This document shows positions 24,644 to 33,498 of a stretch of DNA of 64,000 nucleotides, piece by piece (within the stretch, counting starts at the first letter, position 1; each line of letters begins with the position of its first letter). This DNA comes from Paenibacillus sp. KS-LC4 (lineage in GTDB: Bacteria; Bacillota; Bacilli; Paenibacillales; Paenibacillaceae). Location of the stretch: NCBI RefSeq assembly GCF_036894955.1, contig NZ_CP145905.1:5913001-5977000 (forward strand), written 5' to 3'. The notes below the pieces were generated by a model that was given only the letters and a program-made list of their open reading frames with translations, did no database searches and was not told the DNA's origin. Position numbers and translations under genes: made by a program.

Positions 24644-25672
24644 TTATTTCAACACTTCATCCTTGTTCGCGCTCGTTACCTTCTGATACGGAATCCACAC
24701 GTATTTGCCATCGGTAATTTCGAAGCCTGTATTCTCCTTGCTTGGCGTCTCGCCAGCAGCAAGTACACGGGACAGCTCAACCGTCGCCTTGCCTTGGTTC
24801 GTCGCATCATTCAATACCGTTCCGAGCAGCGTGCCTTCATCCAGTGCCTGGATAGCAGGAGCGGTAGCATCCACGCCGACAACTGGAATGTATTTATCGC
24901 CTGTAAAATAACCCGCAGCCTTCAGAGCTTCAATCGCCCCCAGCGCCATATCATCGTTGTTGGCAAGGACAGCTTCGATTTTATCGCCATGCGAAGCGAT
25001 GAACGCGGCCATTTTTTCTTGACCCTTCACGCGGTCCCACATTGCGGTATCCTCCGCCAGCTTCTCGACCTTAATGCCTGCATCCTCAATCGCCTGCACG
25101 GAAAACTTCGTCCGCAGCTCGGCATCCTGATGGCCCGGCTCGCCTTTGAGCATGACATATTGCAGCACGCCGTCGCCGTTCTTATCCGCTTCCGGATGCG
25201 CCTTCCAATAATCGACGATGAGATCGCCGGACATCGTGCCCGACTCCTCCGCCTTCGCTCCGACAAAATACACCTTGTCCCATTTCGCCATATCATCAGC
25301 TAGAGGCTCGCGGTTAACGAACACGACCGGAATATCCGCGGCTTTGCCTTTATCAATAATGACGCCCGCTGCTGTACGGTCTACCGGGTTAATGATCATG
25401 GATTTGACCTTCTTGGTAATAAACAGGTCAACTTTGTCATTTTGTGTCGGCTGTGAGTTTTGGCTATCTACGATATCCACCTGTACCTTGCCTGCCGCCG
25501 CTTCCGTAATCGCGTTGCGGACGCCCGTCATAAACGTATCGTCGAACTTGTAAATCGCTACCCCAACCTTTGGCTGGTCGCCCTCGCTTCCCCCTGCGTT
25601 GCCGTTGGATGCCGAGCAGCCTGCCGCTACCGCCAATGCGCCGATCAGCAGCGCAGCTGTTACCTTTTTCAT
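24644..25672 (-). CDS. mglB: Galactose/glucose-binding lipoprotein MglB
   Basis: A 342-residue lipoprotein. The signal peptide ends at the lipobox VAAGC (Cys19). The mature part is a periplasmic-binding-protein type I fold. It contains the calcium-binding loop DKNGDGVLQY followed by LKGEPGHQDAE, a signature of MglB galactose/glucose-binding proteins, plus NNDDMALGAIEALKAAG and VVGVDATAPAIQAL. It delivers sugar to MglA/MglC. A separate promoter region with direct repeats lies upstream. Confidence 0.95.
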   Translation of the reverse strand: MKKVTAALLIGALAVAAGCSASNGNAGGSEGDQPKVGVAIYKFDDTFMTGVRNAITEAAAGKVQVDIVDSQNSQPTQNDKVDLFITKKVKSMIINPVDRTAAGVIIDKGKAADIPVVFVNREPLADDMAKWDKVYFVGAKAEESGTMSGDLIVDYWKAHPEADKNGDGVLQYVMLKGEPGHQDAELRTKFSVQAIEDAGIKVEKLAEDTAMWDRVKGQEKMAAFIASHGDKIEAVLANNDDMALGAIEALKAAGYFTGDKYIPVVGVDATAPAIQALDEGTLLGTVLNDATNQGKATVELSRVLAAGETPSKENTGFEITDGKYVWIPYQKVTSANKDEVLK

Positions 25673-25754
25673 TTCATCATGACCTCCCCGTTTTTTTGAA
25701 ATATTGGTCCATGCTGATGAGCATTTGCAGCTCTGTTTCTCTTTCTTGTCCTCA

Positions 25755-25780
25755 TTATGTCCGAAACGGGGTCGGAAACG
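25755..25780 (-). promoter_or_regulatory. Candidate regulator site and -10 upstream of mglB
   Basis: Two 10-base direct repeats GTCCGAAACG (25759-25768) and GTCGGAAACG (25771-25780) start 12 bases apart. On the minus strand they lie directly upstream of CATAAT (25755-25760), a possible -10 element. Direct repeats at the -35 position suit an AraC-type activator such as the YesN-like protein of this operon. Confidence 0.4.
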
Positions 25781-25816
25781 AATGTAAAATCCTCATCATT
25801 TTTATTAAAATCCTCC

Positions 25817-26815
25817 TTACTTCTGAATAAAGGGAAACAGTAGCCGCTGATTTTCAGGCCAAAATAAATTGTCGCCATTGATCAGCTTGATCTCCATTAC
25901 AACGTGAGGCGGCACTTTCTCCCCTCTGAGCGCCAGCACGGCATTTTTGATGCCGAGATAGCCAATGCTGAATGGATTTTGTACTAAAACCGCCTGCAAC
26001 TGGTCCTCCTGAAGCAGTTCAAGCAGCTCCATCGAGCTGTCGAAGGCGATAATTTTCACTTTACCGCCGCCAAGTCCCTGCTGCTTGATTTCCAGCGCGG
26101 CAGCAACAGCCGCCTGCACATTAAGCGCCAATATACCATCCACCTGCTGCTTGTTCAGCAAAGTGCTGACAACGCTTCGGCAGTCTTTATACCGCTCCAA
26201 GCAGGGCTCGCTGCCGATTACCGTTATCCCGCTCTCCTCAGCCAGCACCTCCCGAATGCCCGCCTCGCGGCGCTTCTGATTGTTATCATCCGAGCCATCT
26301 GTCAACAGAGCTACGCTTCCCTTACCAGCAAGCAGCCCCACCATTTTGAGCGCAGCCGCGCGTCCTGCCTGATAATGGTCAATCGTAATGCTGGAGCTAA
26401 TGCCGCCCACATCGCTCTCCGTATCAATGGCAACCAGAGGCAGTCTCGCCGCTCCCCCCGCCTTCACAATACCCGCAATGACCTCATCATTGCCTGCTGC
26501 GAACACGACTGCGTCGGGATGATGCACCATAGCCAGCTTCACCGTCTCAAGCTGCTGCTCCGGGCTGCCCAGCTTCTCGGGAGCCGATATATGCAGCGTC
26601 ACATCAAACTCCTTCGATGCAGCTTCGGCGCCCATGACGACGGAGTTCCAGTAGTCGCCGTCCAGTCGCTTGAGCAGCAGGCTGATGTCGATATTTTCAC
26701 GCTGAATGGCGCTGTCCTCTGCCCGATGCAGCGTGCAAGAGCCCAGCAGCAGCGCAGCAGTCATAGCCGCAATGCACAGCATTGCGGGCCTTCGCAGCCT
26801 GCGGATTACGCTCAT
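25817..26815 (-). CDS. Sugar-sensing binding lipoprotein of the three-component system
   Basis: A 332-residue protein with a signal peptide and lipobox LLGSC (Cys27), then a periplasmic-binding-protein type I fold (RbsB-like: PLVAIDTESDV, IDHYQAGRAAAL, GSVALLTDGSDDNNQKRR, KIIAFDSSMELLELL). It overlaps the histidine kinase gene by 4 bases rather than being next to a permease. That position is known for XylFII/YtrY-type sensor proteins that bind sugar outside the cell and signal through a LytS/YesM kinase. It probably senses the MglB substrate. It could also feed the transporter, but the tight coupling to the kinase argues for sensing. Confidence 0.8.
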   Translation of the reverse strand: MSVIRRLRRPAMLCIAAMTAALLLGSCTLHRAEDSAIQRENIDISLLLKRLDGDYWNSVVMGAEAASKEFDVTLHISAPEKLGSPEQQLETVKLAMVHHPDAVVFAAGNDEVIAGIVKAGGAARLPLVAIDTESDVGGISSSITIDHYQAGRAAALKMVGLLAGKGSVALLTDGSDDNNQKRREAGIREVLAEESGITVIGSEPCLERYKDCRSVVSTLLNKQQVDGILALNVQAAVAAALEIKQQGLGGGKVKIIAFDSSMELLELLQEDQLQAVLVQNPFSIGYLGIKNAVLALRGEKVPPHVVMEIKLINGDNLFWPENQRLLFPFIQK

Positions 26816-28602
26816 CCTTCCTCCCCCTTCCCTTCCGTCTCAGCATCTGCCGGCTTGAATGGAAAACGGATCGTCACCGTCGTCCCCTCCTCCAGCTCGC
26901 TCTCAAATTGCAGGCCATACGGATCGCCGTAAAATAACCGAATACGCTCATGCACGTTGCGTACACCAACGCCGGAGCCCGCGCCGGATGCCACGCTGGA
27001 TGCAGGACTAGGCTTGGCTGCTCCGTCAGCCTCTCCGGTGAGCAGCGCAGCCAGCTGCTCGTCACTCATCCCGAGCCCGTTGTCGCTAACTTGCAGGCAA
27101 ACCTGTCCGGCTTCGATCCATGCCCGCACCGTAATCAATCCTTTATCGACGGACGGCTCAATGCCGTGCATAATAGCATTTTCCAACAGCGGCTGCAAAA
27201 TCAGCTTGAGCGACAAGCTAGGTAACGCCGCCTCTTCGACATCAAACAAATAATCGAATTTATTTTTGAAGCGGATATTCTGAATGATCAGGTAGTTCCT
27301 TGCATGCTCCAGCTCGCTCGCCAGTGGAATCATCGGCTTGCCTTTGCTAAGGCTGATGCGAAACAGCTTGGACAAGGAGGTAATCGTCGTCACCACCTCC
27401 TCATTGCGATTCATTCCAACCATGCGCACGACTGTATTGAGCGTATTGTATAGAAAATGCGGATTAATTTGCGATTGCAGCGCCTCAAACTCATATTTGC
27501 GCTTCGCCTCCTGCTCCACAACGATTTGTCGCATCAGCTCGCGGATTCGCACAACCATGAGATTAAAGCGTCTCGATAGCCGCTCCACCTCCAACGGCCC
27601 ACGAATGGCGGTCATTGTATGGAAGTCGCCGCGCTCGACATTTTTCATCGACTTCTCCAGTTGCCGAATCGGACGGGCGATAATACGCGAGATGAGCCAC
27701 GACATTGCAATGACGAATACGAGCAAAAGCAGCAGCAGATTCAGCAAATAATCGTTTAGCTCGCGCTTTGTCGTAATCATTTCGTCGGTGAAGGACACCC
27801 CGACCACCTTCCAGCCGATGTTGCCGATCGTCTGCACCGTAATCATTTTATCCTCGTCCCCAGATTCGTCATGAAAGCTGCCAAACGTATATTTCAGCGC
27901 CTGCTCGACATTTTCGCTTTTCAGACCGGCATAGATGAGCTGCTGCTGCGGATGATACACCATATTGCCCGCGCTATCATCCACAATGTAGACGTAGCCC
28001 TTCTTCCCTAACACGACCCGCGAGGACAGCTGATTGATTTTGTTAAAGTTGACGTCCAGCAGCAGCACGCCATGCTCCTTTTTCCCGCTCCGCGCTACGG
28101 TAATGCCCTTGCTAAGCGATACGACCCATTTGTACTGCATTTTGTACATATTCTGCACATGCGGCAGCGAGTAGCTGAGATGATTCGGCGTTTGCAGGGC
28201 GCTTTGGAACCAGCGCTGATTGTATAAGCTCAGATTTTCCTTAAGCGCAACGCCTGGAATACTCATCATCACCTCGCCATTATGCCCAATGACCGCCAGC
28301 GACACAATTTCTCCCCTAATGCCGATAATCGTATTCAGCTGGCTGCGCAGCTCCTCTTCGTTCACATCGCCGCTGCGGCTGATCGTATCGTGAATAACGC
28401 CGTATATTTCCGACATGCCTTGGATATAATCCTCCAAATTGTAGCTGACCTGATCGACGACCTGCTGGGTATTGCGCAGCGCATTTGTCTCTGCGGTCTG
28501 TGAGAACTTGTTGTACAGCAGCACGCTGACCATTATAATTGCCGCCGCCGAAAACACGGACAGCGCCACTGAAATGAGAAACTGAATACTGCGCTTTCTC
28601 AT
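26812..28602 (-). CDS. YesM/LytS-type sensor histidine kinase
   Basis: A 596-residue kinase: membrane helix 1 (about 10-30), extracellular Cache-like domain (about 35-280), helix 2 (about 285-305), HAMP linker, then a His_kinase domain with the phospho-accepting His in ALQSQINPHFLYNTLN, and an HATPase (NAIMHGIEP, DNGLGM, GSGVGVRNV). It should phosphorylate the response regulator encoded just upstream, with which it overlaps by 4 bases. The extracellular domain probably contacts the sugar-bound lipoprotein encoded downstream. Confidence 0.93.
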   Translation of the reverse strand: MRKRSIQFLISVALSVFSAAAIIMVSVLLYNKFSQTAETNALRNTQQVVDQVSYNLEDYIQGMSEIYGVIHDTISRSGDVNEEELRSQLNTIIGIRGEIVSLAVIGHNGEVMMSIPGVALKENLSLYNQRWFQSALQTPNHLSYSLPHVQNMYKMQYKWVVSLSKGITVARSGKKEHGVLLLDVNFNKINQLSSRVVLGKKGYVYIVDDSAGNMVYHPQQQLIYAGLKSENVEQALKYTFGSFHDESGDEDKMITVQTIGNIGWKVVGVSFTDEMITTKRELNDYLLNLLLLLLVFVIAMSWLISRIIARPIRQLEKSMKNVERGDFHTMTAIRGPLEVERLSRRFNLMVVRIRELMRQIVVEQEAKRKYEFEALQSQINPHFLYNTLNTVVRMVGMNRNEEVVTTITSLSKLFRISLSKGKPMIPLASELEHARNYLIIQNIRFKNKFDYLFDVEEAALPSLSLKLILQPLLENAIMHGIEPSVDKGLITVRAWIEAGQVCLQVSDNGLGMSDEQLAALLTGEADGAAKPSPASSVASGAGSGVGVRNVHERIRLFYGDPYGLQFESELEEGTTVTIRFPFKPADAETEGKGEEG

Positions 28603-30254
28603 GGCGCTTCCGTATTCATCGCCTGATTGCGATAATCCTTGGCGGAGACGCCGACATTTTTCTTAAAGCATAGGGAAAAATAATTCGGGTCCGAGAAGCC
28701 GACCTTCTCGGCAATTTCGAACGTCTTTAGCTCCGTTGCCCGCAGCAGTTCCTTCGCCGCCTCCATCCGCAGCTGAAGCAAATACCCGCCGAACGTCAGC
28801 TTCACCTCCTTCTTGAACAGGCTGCTGAAATAGCCCGCGCTAATATGCAGATGGCTGCACAGCCGGGCAATCGACAGCTCGCTGTCATGGAAGTTCGCCT
28901 TCGTGTAGCGCACCGCTTCCTCAACCAGCTGCTTGTAGGAGCTTTGTCTGCGGCTCGCGATATGATGGCGGATTTTCTCGCAGAGCGACATATACCAAGC
29001 TCTCGTCTCCTCAAGCCCGCTAAGCTGCTCCAGCTCCGCATAAATTTGCAGCTCGTAGCCCATGACTTCATACAGATTCAGCCCTGCCTCCTTCACAAGC
29101 TTCATAATCGCAGTCATCATCTCCAGCATGTACAGCTGATACTCCCGATAAGCGGCATGAACGCCTTCAATCTCATCAAAAAGCGCAGCCACCATCTGCT
29201 CCAGCTCCTCATGCGTGCCTACCCGTAAGCACCGAACGAGCGCCTGCTCCTTGAGCTCATCGAATTGCAGTTCCTCAACGTAGCGCGTTTCCACATCATC
29301 AATGCAAATGATCCGGTTGCTGCCCACCAAATTATGATAATCCAGTGCCTGCTGCGCCTCCCCGTAGCCCTGCTTCAGCTGCGCGACATCCGGCAATGTC
29401 GAGCTGACCCCAATGGTCACTGGAAAACGCAAGTATTTCCGAATATTTTGCAGCATTTCAGCGAGTCCGCCCAGCGTCCGCTCCATTAGCTCCGGGGCGT
29501 CACCTCCTCGCCCAACTGCAAGCAGCGCCACCTGATCTTGATGCAGAAAAACTTTGCCCAGCCCGAGCCTGCCCCATACCTCCTCCGCCACATTGCGAAG
29601 AGCAAACAGCTTGAGGTCGAGATCGCTGGAGGCTGCAAGCGAGCTTTCAGCTGTCCGCAGCGGAATACCGGGTAGCGCTTCCAAAATAGGTGTGTGCAGC
29701 ACAGACACAATGTAAGCCTCCCCCGCCAAATCGAGCTCATATTTCGCTGCCTTCTCCTCAATATGCCGCAGCGGAAGCTTGCGGGAGAGCAGTGACGACA
29801 GGAACAGCTCTTTTACGACCGGCAGGCTTGTACGGTAATGCTCCTCAAGCAGCTGCATATTTTCCCGCTTCTCACGCTCATCATCTAGCCGCTCCTTCAC
29901 CTTGTCCATGACCTCAAGCAGTTGCTGCGCGGAAAAGGGCTTTAAAATATATTCATCCACCTGCAGGCCGATCGCCTGCTGGGCATATTCAAATTCATCA
30001 TAGCCGGAAAAAATAACGATGCGCGTCAGCGGATACGTCTTCCTCGTCCATTCCGCCAGCTCCAAGCCATTCATATACGGCATGCTAATATCCGTCACTA
30101 CGATGTCCGGCTCCAAACGCTCGATCAGCTCCATCGCTTCCCGACCGTTCGCTGCCGTATCTACGATTTCAAAGCCATGGCGCGCCCATGCAATTTCCTC
30201 CAGCAGTCCGCTGCGCGTCTCCTCTTCATCATCCACCAACAGCACTTTATACAT
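28599..30254 (-). CDS. YesN-type response regulator with AraC DNA-binding domain
   Basis: A 551-residue protein. The receiver domain (1-120) has the acidic pair VDDEE, phospho-acceptor Asp55 (IVVTDISMP) and Lys in YILKPFS. The middle 300 residues are the usual YesN linker. The last 100 residues are two AraC helix-turn-helix motifs (ISAGYFSSLFKKE, VGFSDPNYFSLCFKK). First gene of a six-gene array (regulator, kinase, sensor lipoprotein, mglB, mglA, mglC). GGAGGGA precedes the ATG. It most likely activates mglBAC in response to the sugar. Confidence 0.93.
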   Translation of the reverse strand: MYKVLLVDDEEETRSGLLEEIAWARHGFEIVDTAANGREAMELIERLEPDIVVTDISMPYMNGLELAEWTRKTYPLTRIVIFSGYDEFEYAQQAIGLQVDEYILKPFSAQQLLEVMDKVKERLDDEREKRENMQLLEEHYRTSLPVVKELFLSSLLSRKLPLRHIEEKAAKYELDLAGEAYIVSVLHTPILEALPGIPLRTAESSLAASSDLDLKLFALRNVAEEVWGRLGLGKVFLHQDQVALLAVGRGGDAPELMERTLGGLAEMLQNIRKYLRFPVTIGVSSTLPDVAQLKQGYGEAQQALDYHNLVGSNRIICIDDVETRYVEELQFDELKEQALVRCLRVGTHEELEQMVAALFDEIEGVHAAYREYQLYMLEMMTAIMKLVKEAGLNLYEVMGYELQIYAELEQLSGLEETRAWYMSLCEKIRHHIASRRQSSYKQLVEEAVRYTKANFHDSELSIARLCSHLHISAGYFSSLFKKEVKLTFGGYLLQLRMEAAKELLRATELKTFEIAEKVGFSDPNYFSLCFKKNVGVSAKDYRNQAMNTEAP

Positions 30255-30587
30255 CGTTTATCCCTCCGCTATTTAACTTCGCGGCCGAGCAGCCGCAATG
30301 ACCTGATTCCTTAAATATGCTATTTATCATATTCGTTTTCAAGTTTTCTGGAAAGAGGGTGAAGCATGGGCATATGATGTCAATAAATGACTGAAGTTAT
30401 GGGAAAATATAGATATGTAAATGGTCGCAAAACGGGAAACAGAGCCCATGCCGCCAAATCTCGGCACAGACCCTGTTGAAGATGTATAAACAGGCTTACT
30501 TACGGGGGGGCAGTCCTCTTTTCGAGCTGATGGAGCGTCGAAGCAGCCTTAATCAGACTGCCTCAGCGTTCCAACTGAAAGGAGTTC
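30255..30587. other. Intergenic region upstream of the sugar regulator genes
   Basis: 333 bases with no ORF I support. It holds the presumed promoter of the regulator operon, and a near-match to a CcpA cre site on the minus strand (TTGAAAACGAATATG, read downward from about 30346). It also holds an imperfect hairpin at 30437-30477 (AAACAG.../...CTGTT) that may end the pectate lyase transcript, and a GGCAGTC/GACTGCC pairing near 30509-30562. None is strong. Confidence 0.4.
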
Positions 30588-31259
30588 CTAATAAGCCGTG
30601 TTTCCAGATTGGCTGGTTTTGCCGGAAGCAAAACCTTTGAAGAGCGTTGGCACGTTGGAATAACGTGTATTCGTAATTTTGCCCGTTGTCGAGCTGCTGT
30701 CGGTGCGGAAAATCGAATCCTTCACCTTGGAAATATCACTATTTGATAGGTTCATGGTAACGGTAAAGGTTGTGCCGCCATTTTGACGAACGAGCTTGCC
30801 GATGTCATTGGCTTTGAAATTTTTAATATTGATGGTGCCGGCTGCATTTATTTGAAACACCTTGTCATAGGCTTTATATGCCCCGCCTCCTGTAATATTA
30901 ACCGTGCCGGAGGACTTGAGAGTCAGAGCGTCCTCGCCTACATCCTGCCAAGTTACATTCTCAATGTTGCAGTTGCCATAGCAGTGAACGCCGTCAGCAG
31001 CCGGTGCGCCGATAATAACATTTTTCAGCGTTGCGCCTGCCTCCAGACGAAATACTGGCTTTTGATTTTCCGCTTGGCTGCCATCACCTAGCGTGCTTGG
31101 GTTCGCGACAAAAACTTTGTTTTGGCCATCGAAGGTTGTATTTTTAGGAACAATAATGGTAGCGTTTACAACTTCTGCCGCCGCTACAGGAGCAGGCTGT
31201 ACACCAGCAATTGCAATAATAAGGGCCAAAGATAATAGAGCACCAATCCATTTTTTCAT
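30588..31259 (-). CDS. pel: Secreted pectate lyase, family PL3
   Basis: A 223-residue exported enzyme. The signal peptide ends near residue 27 (PVAAAEV). The mature part has the PL3 parallel beta-helix pattern: LEAGATLKNVIIGAPAADGVHCYGNCNIENVTWQDVGEDALTLK is the family core, given here as the blocks GAPAADGVHCYG and WQDVGEDALT, with the acidic calcium site in GEDAL. KLVRQNGGTTF and FRTDSSSTTG follow. PL3 enzymes cleave polygalacturonate by calcium-dependent beta-elimination, suggesting life on plant material. AAAGGAGAG precedes the ATG. Monocistronic. Confidence 0.92.
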   Translation of the reverse strand: MKKWIGALLSLALIIAIAGVQPAPVAAAEVVNATIIVPKNTTFDGQNKVFVANPSTLGDGSQAENQKPVFRLEAGATLKNVIIGAPAADGVHCYGNCNIENVTWQDVGEDALTLKSSGTVNITGGGAYKAYDKVFQINAAGTINIKNFKANDIGKLVRQNGGTTFTVTMNLSNSDISKVKDSIFRTDSSSTTGKITNTRYSNVPTLFKGFASGKTSQSGNTAY

Positions 31260-31468
31260 TGAATAAACTCTCCTTTATTCCATTTAATTGGGTTGTGGTA
31301 AAGCCTCTCATCCGTTAATGCCACTTCCTTATATGCAAATAGATGTGCACCTCCGTTTGCATCTATTAGAATAATACCTAATATTTGGCATTACAGGAAT
31401 AATCATTAGCTCAGTAGTTGCCCAGCCCGCCGGGAATCCCTTATTCTGTAACAATTTGCGCCTTATCC

Positions 31469-31511
31469 TGTGATGAATGTCACAATCAATTGCGCCTTCC
31501 TGTGTTATTCT
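31469..31511 (+). promoter_or_regulatory. Fnr/CRP-type site and promoter of the FNT-ldh operon
   Basis: TGTGATGAATGTCACA (31469-31484) is a perfect TGTGA-N6-TCACA palindrome, the Bacillus Fnr consensus. TATTCT (31506-31511) is a -10 predicting a start near 31518, which places the palindrome centre 41.5 bases upstream, the class II activator position. There is no good -35, as expected for an activated promoter. Confidence 0.7.
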
Positions 31512-31544
31512 AACCTCAGTAAGCAGCAAGAGGAGTGATGGCTC

Positions 31545-32366
31545 ATGGAAACAGAAGCGCTGCGCAAAGTCGAGCAGCTCGCACAGAAGAAGCATATGAT
31601 TTTTAAGCAAAGCTATATTCGCTATATTTCCAGGTCCATGCTCGCCAGCATGTTCATCGGCTTTGGGGTAATCGTCGCCTTCAAGACGGGCAACTTTTTT
31701 TACGCCGAGCATTCTCCACTCGCTTATCCGATGGCCGCGCTTACGTTCGGTGCTGCTATTATTCTCATCGCATACGGTGGCGGCGACTTGTTTACCGGCA
31801 ATACGTTTTATTATTCCTTTACCGCACTGCGGCGCAAGCTCAAATGGACAGAAGTTATCAAAATGTGGCTGACAAGCTACGGCGGCAACATGCTCGGAGC
31901 AGCCGTATTCGCCCTGCTCATTATGACAACTGGACTGTTCGACAGCGGGAAGGTCAATACGTTCCTGCTCAGCGTCGTCGAAGCGAAAATGCATACATCG
32001 TCGTGGGAGCTGTTTTTCCGGGCGATTTTATGTAACTGGCTTGTCTGTCTTGCCTTCTTTATTCCAATGGGCATGAAGCATGACGGGGCAAAAATGTTTT
32101 CGATGATGCTGTTCGTCTTCTGCTTCTTTATTTCGGGCTATGAGCATAGCATTGCCAACATGTGCACCTTCGCCATCGCACTAGTCGTCGACCATCCCGA
32201 CACGATTACTTACGGCGGCGTCATTCACAATCTCGTGCCTGTCACACTCGGCAATTTGATTGGCGGCGGCGTTTTAATGGCATATATGTATTATTTCGTG
32301 AACAAGCCTTATTTCGACAAAGAGGAGCACGCACAAGAACAAGCACAAGAGAAATTGCACGATTAA
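31545..32366 (+). CDS. Formate/nitrite (FNT) family channel
   Basis: A 273-residue pentameric-channel family protein with six membrane helices. FNT landmarks: GGDLFTGNTFYY (constriction loop), CNWLVCLAFFIPMG and the central His in SGYEHSIANM. FNT proteins pass formate, nitrite, hydrosulfide or lactate as monocarboxylic acids. Transcribed 53 bases ahead of L-lactate dehydrogenase, behind an Fnr-type site, so export of fermentation acids (lactate or formate) is the best inference; no pyruvate-formate lyase or nitrite reductase is near. GAGGAG lies 9 bases before the ATG. Confidence 0.9.
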   Translation: METEALRKVEQLAQKKHMIFKQSYIRYISRSMLASMFIGFGVIVAFKTGNFFYAEHSPLAYPMAALTFGAAIILIAYGGGDLFTGNTFYYSFTALRRKLKWTEVIKMWLTSYGGNMLGAAVFALLIMTTGLFDSGKVNTFLLSVVEAKMHTSSWELFFRAILCNWLVCLAFFIPMGMKHDGAKMFSMMLFVFCFFISGYEHSIANMCTFAIALVVDHPDTITYGGVIHNLVPVTLGNLIGGGVLMAYMYYFVNKPYFDKEEHAQEQAQEKLHD

Positions 32367-32419
32367 CCGCAGAGCAGAATTAGGAAGCAGCTATATCACT
32401 AGACAGGGAGAGATCGGAT

Positions 32420-33343
32420 ATGAAAAAATCAAGAATTGTTGTCATTGGCGCTGGGGCTGTAGGCTCGACAACCGCTTACACGCTTCTGCTTCGCAATCGC
32501 ATGGATGAGCTGGTGCTTATTGATGCCAATGAGAAAAAAGCAATCGGCGACGCACTCGACATGAACCACGGCATGCCGTTCCTTGGCGGCACGAAGGTAT
32601 GGGCGGGCACTTACGAGGACTGCAAAGGCGCAGATATTATTATTATTACAGCAGGCGTCGCGCAGCGTCCCGGCGAAGAGCGTATTCAGCTGCTGAAGCG
32701 CAACGTTGCGATTTTTGATCAAATTATTGACGAGGTCTTAAAATATAATGACGATGGCATTCTGCTAATCGCCTCAAACCCGGTAGATGTCATGAGCTAC
32801 TTCTCCCTGCGTAAATCGCGCTGGCCCGTTAATCGCGTCATCGGTTCGGGTACACTGCTCGACAGTGCACGCTTCCGCTATCTGATTGGCGAAGAGCTTA
32901 ATATTGATCCGCGCAGCGTTCACGCGCCGATTATTGGAGAGCATGGCGATTCCGAGCTGCCAGTATGGAGCTTGTCGAACGTCGCAGGTACGGAGCTTGA
33001 GCTGAACGACGAGCAGAAGAACCGGATTTTCACCGGTACACGCGATGCCGCTTACCAAATCATCGAAGCCAAAGGCGCTACGTATTATGCCATCGCTTTG
33101 GCGCTTGACCGCATCTGCACCGCTATTTTGCAGGATGAAGGCGCTGTGCTGAACGTATCGACCCTGCTCGACAACTACCTCGGCGTATCCGATGTGTACA
33201 TCGGCGTGCCATGCGTCGTTGACCGCAACGGCATCCGCAACGTTCTGGAGCTGAAGCTGTCGGACGAGGAAACGGCGCTGTTCCAGAAGTCGGCGAACAA
33301 GCTGAAGGGCTTGATTGAGTCAATTCGGGATGAGATGGCATAA
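32420..33343 (+). CDS. ldh: L-lactate dehydrogenase
   Basis: A 307-residue NAD-dependent dehydrogenase. Rossmann motif GAGAVGSTTAY, NAD-selecting Asp in VLIDAN, substrate loop GVAQRPGEER with Gln before Arg (lactate, not malate, specificity), NPVDVMSYF, and the catalytic His in IIGEHGDSE. It regenerates NAD from NADH by reducing pyruvate to lactate in fermentation. Second gene of the Fnr-site operon; GGGAGAG precedes the ATG. A strong terminator follows. Confidence 0.95.
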   Translation: MKKSRIVVIGAGAVGSTTAYTLLLRNRMDELVLIDANEKKAIGDALDMNHGMPFLGGTKVWAGTYEDCKGADIIIITAGVAQRPGEERIQLLKRNVAIFDQIIDEVLKYNDDGILLIASNPVDVMSYFSLRKSRWPVNRVIGSGTLLDSARFRYLIGEELNIDPRSVHAPIIGEHGDSELPVWSLSNVAGTELELNDEQKNRIFTGTRDAAYQIIEAKGATYYAIALALDRICTAILQDEGAVLNVSTLLDNYLGVSDVYIGVPCVVDRNGIRNVLELKLSDEETALFQKSANKLKGLIESIRDEMA

Positions 33344-33399
33344 AGGACCTTATATAAGGAACACAACACCAGAGCGTGTATTCGAGAAATAGCTCGCAA

Positions 33400-33455
33400 A
33401 CAAAGAAACCGATTCCTCTTTTTCAGAAAGAGAGTATCGGTTTCTTTGTTTTTTA
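33400..33455 (+). terminator. Terminator of the FNT-ldh operon
   Basis: ACAAAGAAACCGAT (33400-33413) pairs perfectly with ATCGGTTTCTTTGT (33436-33449), followed by TTTTTT. It also lies 45 bases past the convergent CotH-like gene. Confidence 0.9.
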
Positions 33456-33498
33456 TAAAACGATGTGCTCAGTGCTTGAATTGTTGAAAAGCCTTTTG

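Noticed and set aside
30320..30346. CcpA cre site upstream of the sugar regulator operon
   Set aside because: TTGAAAACGAATATG misses the conserved C near the 3' end; too weak to call.
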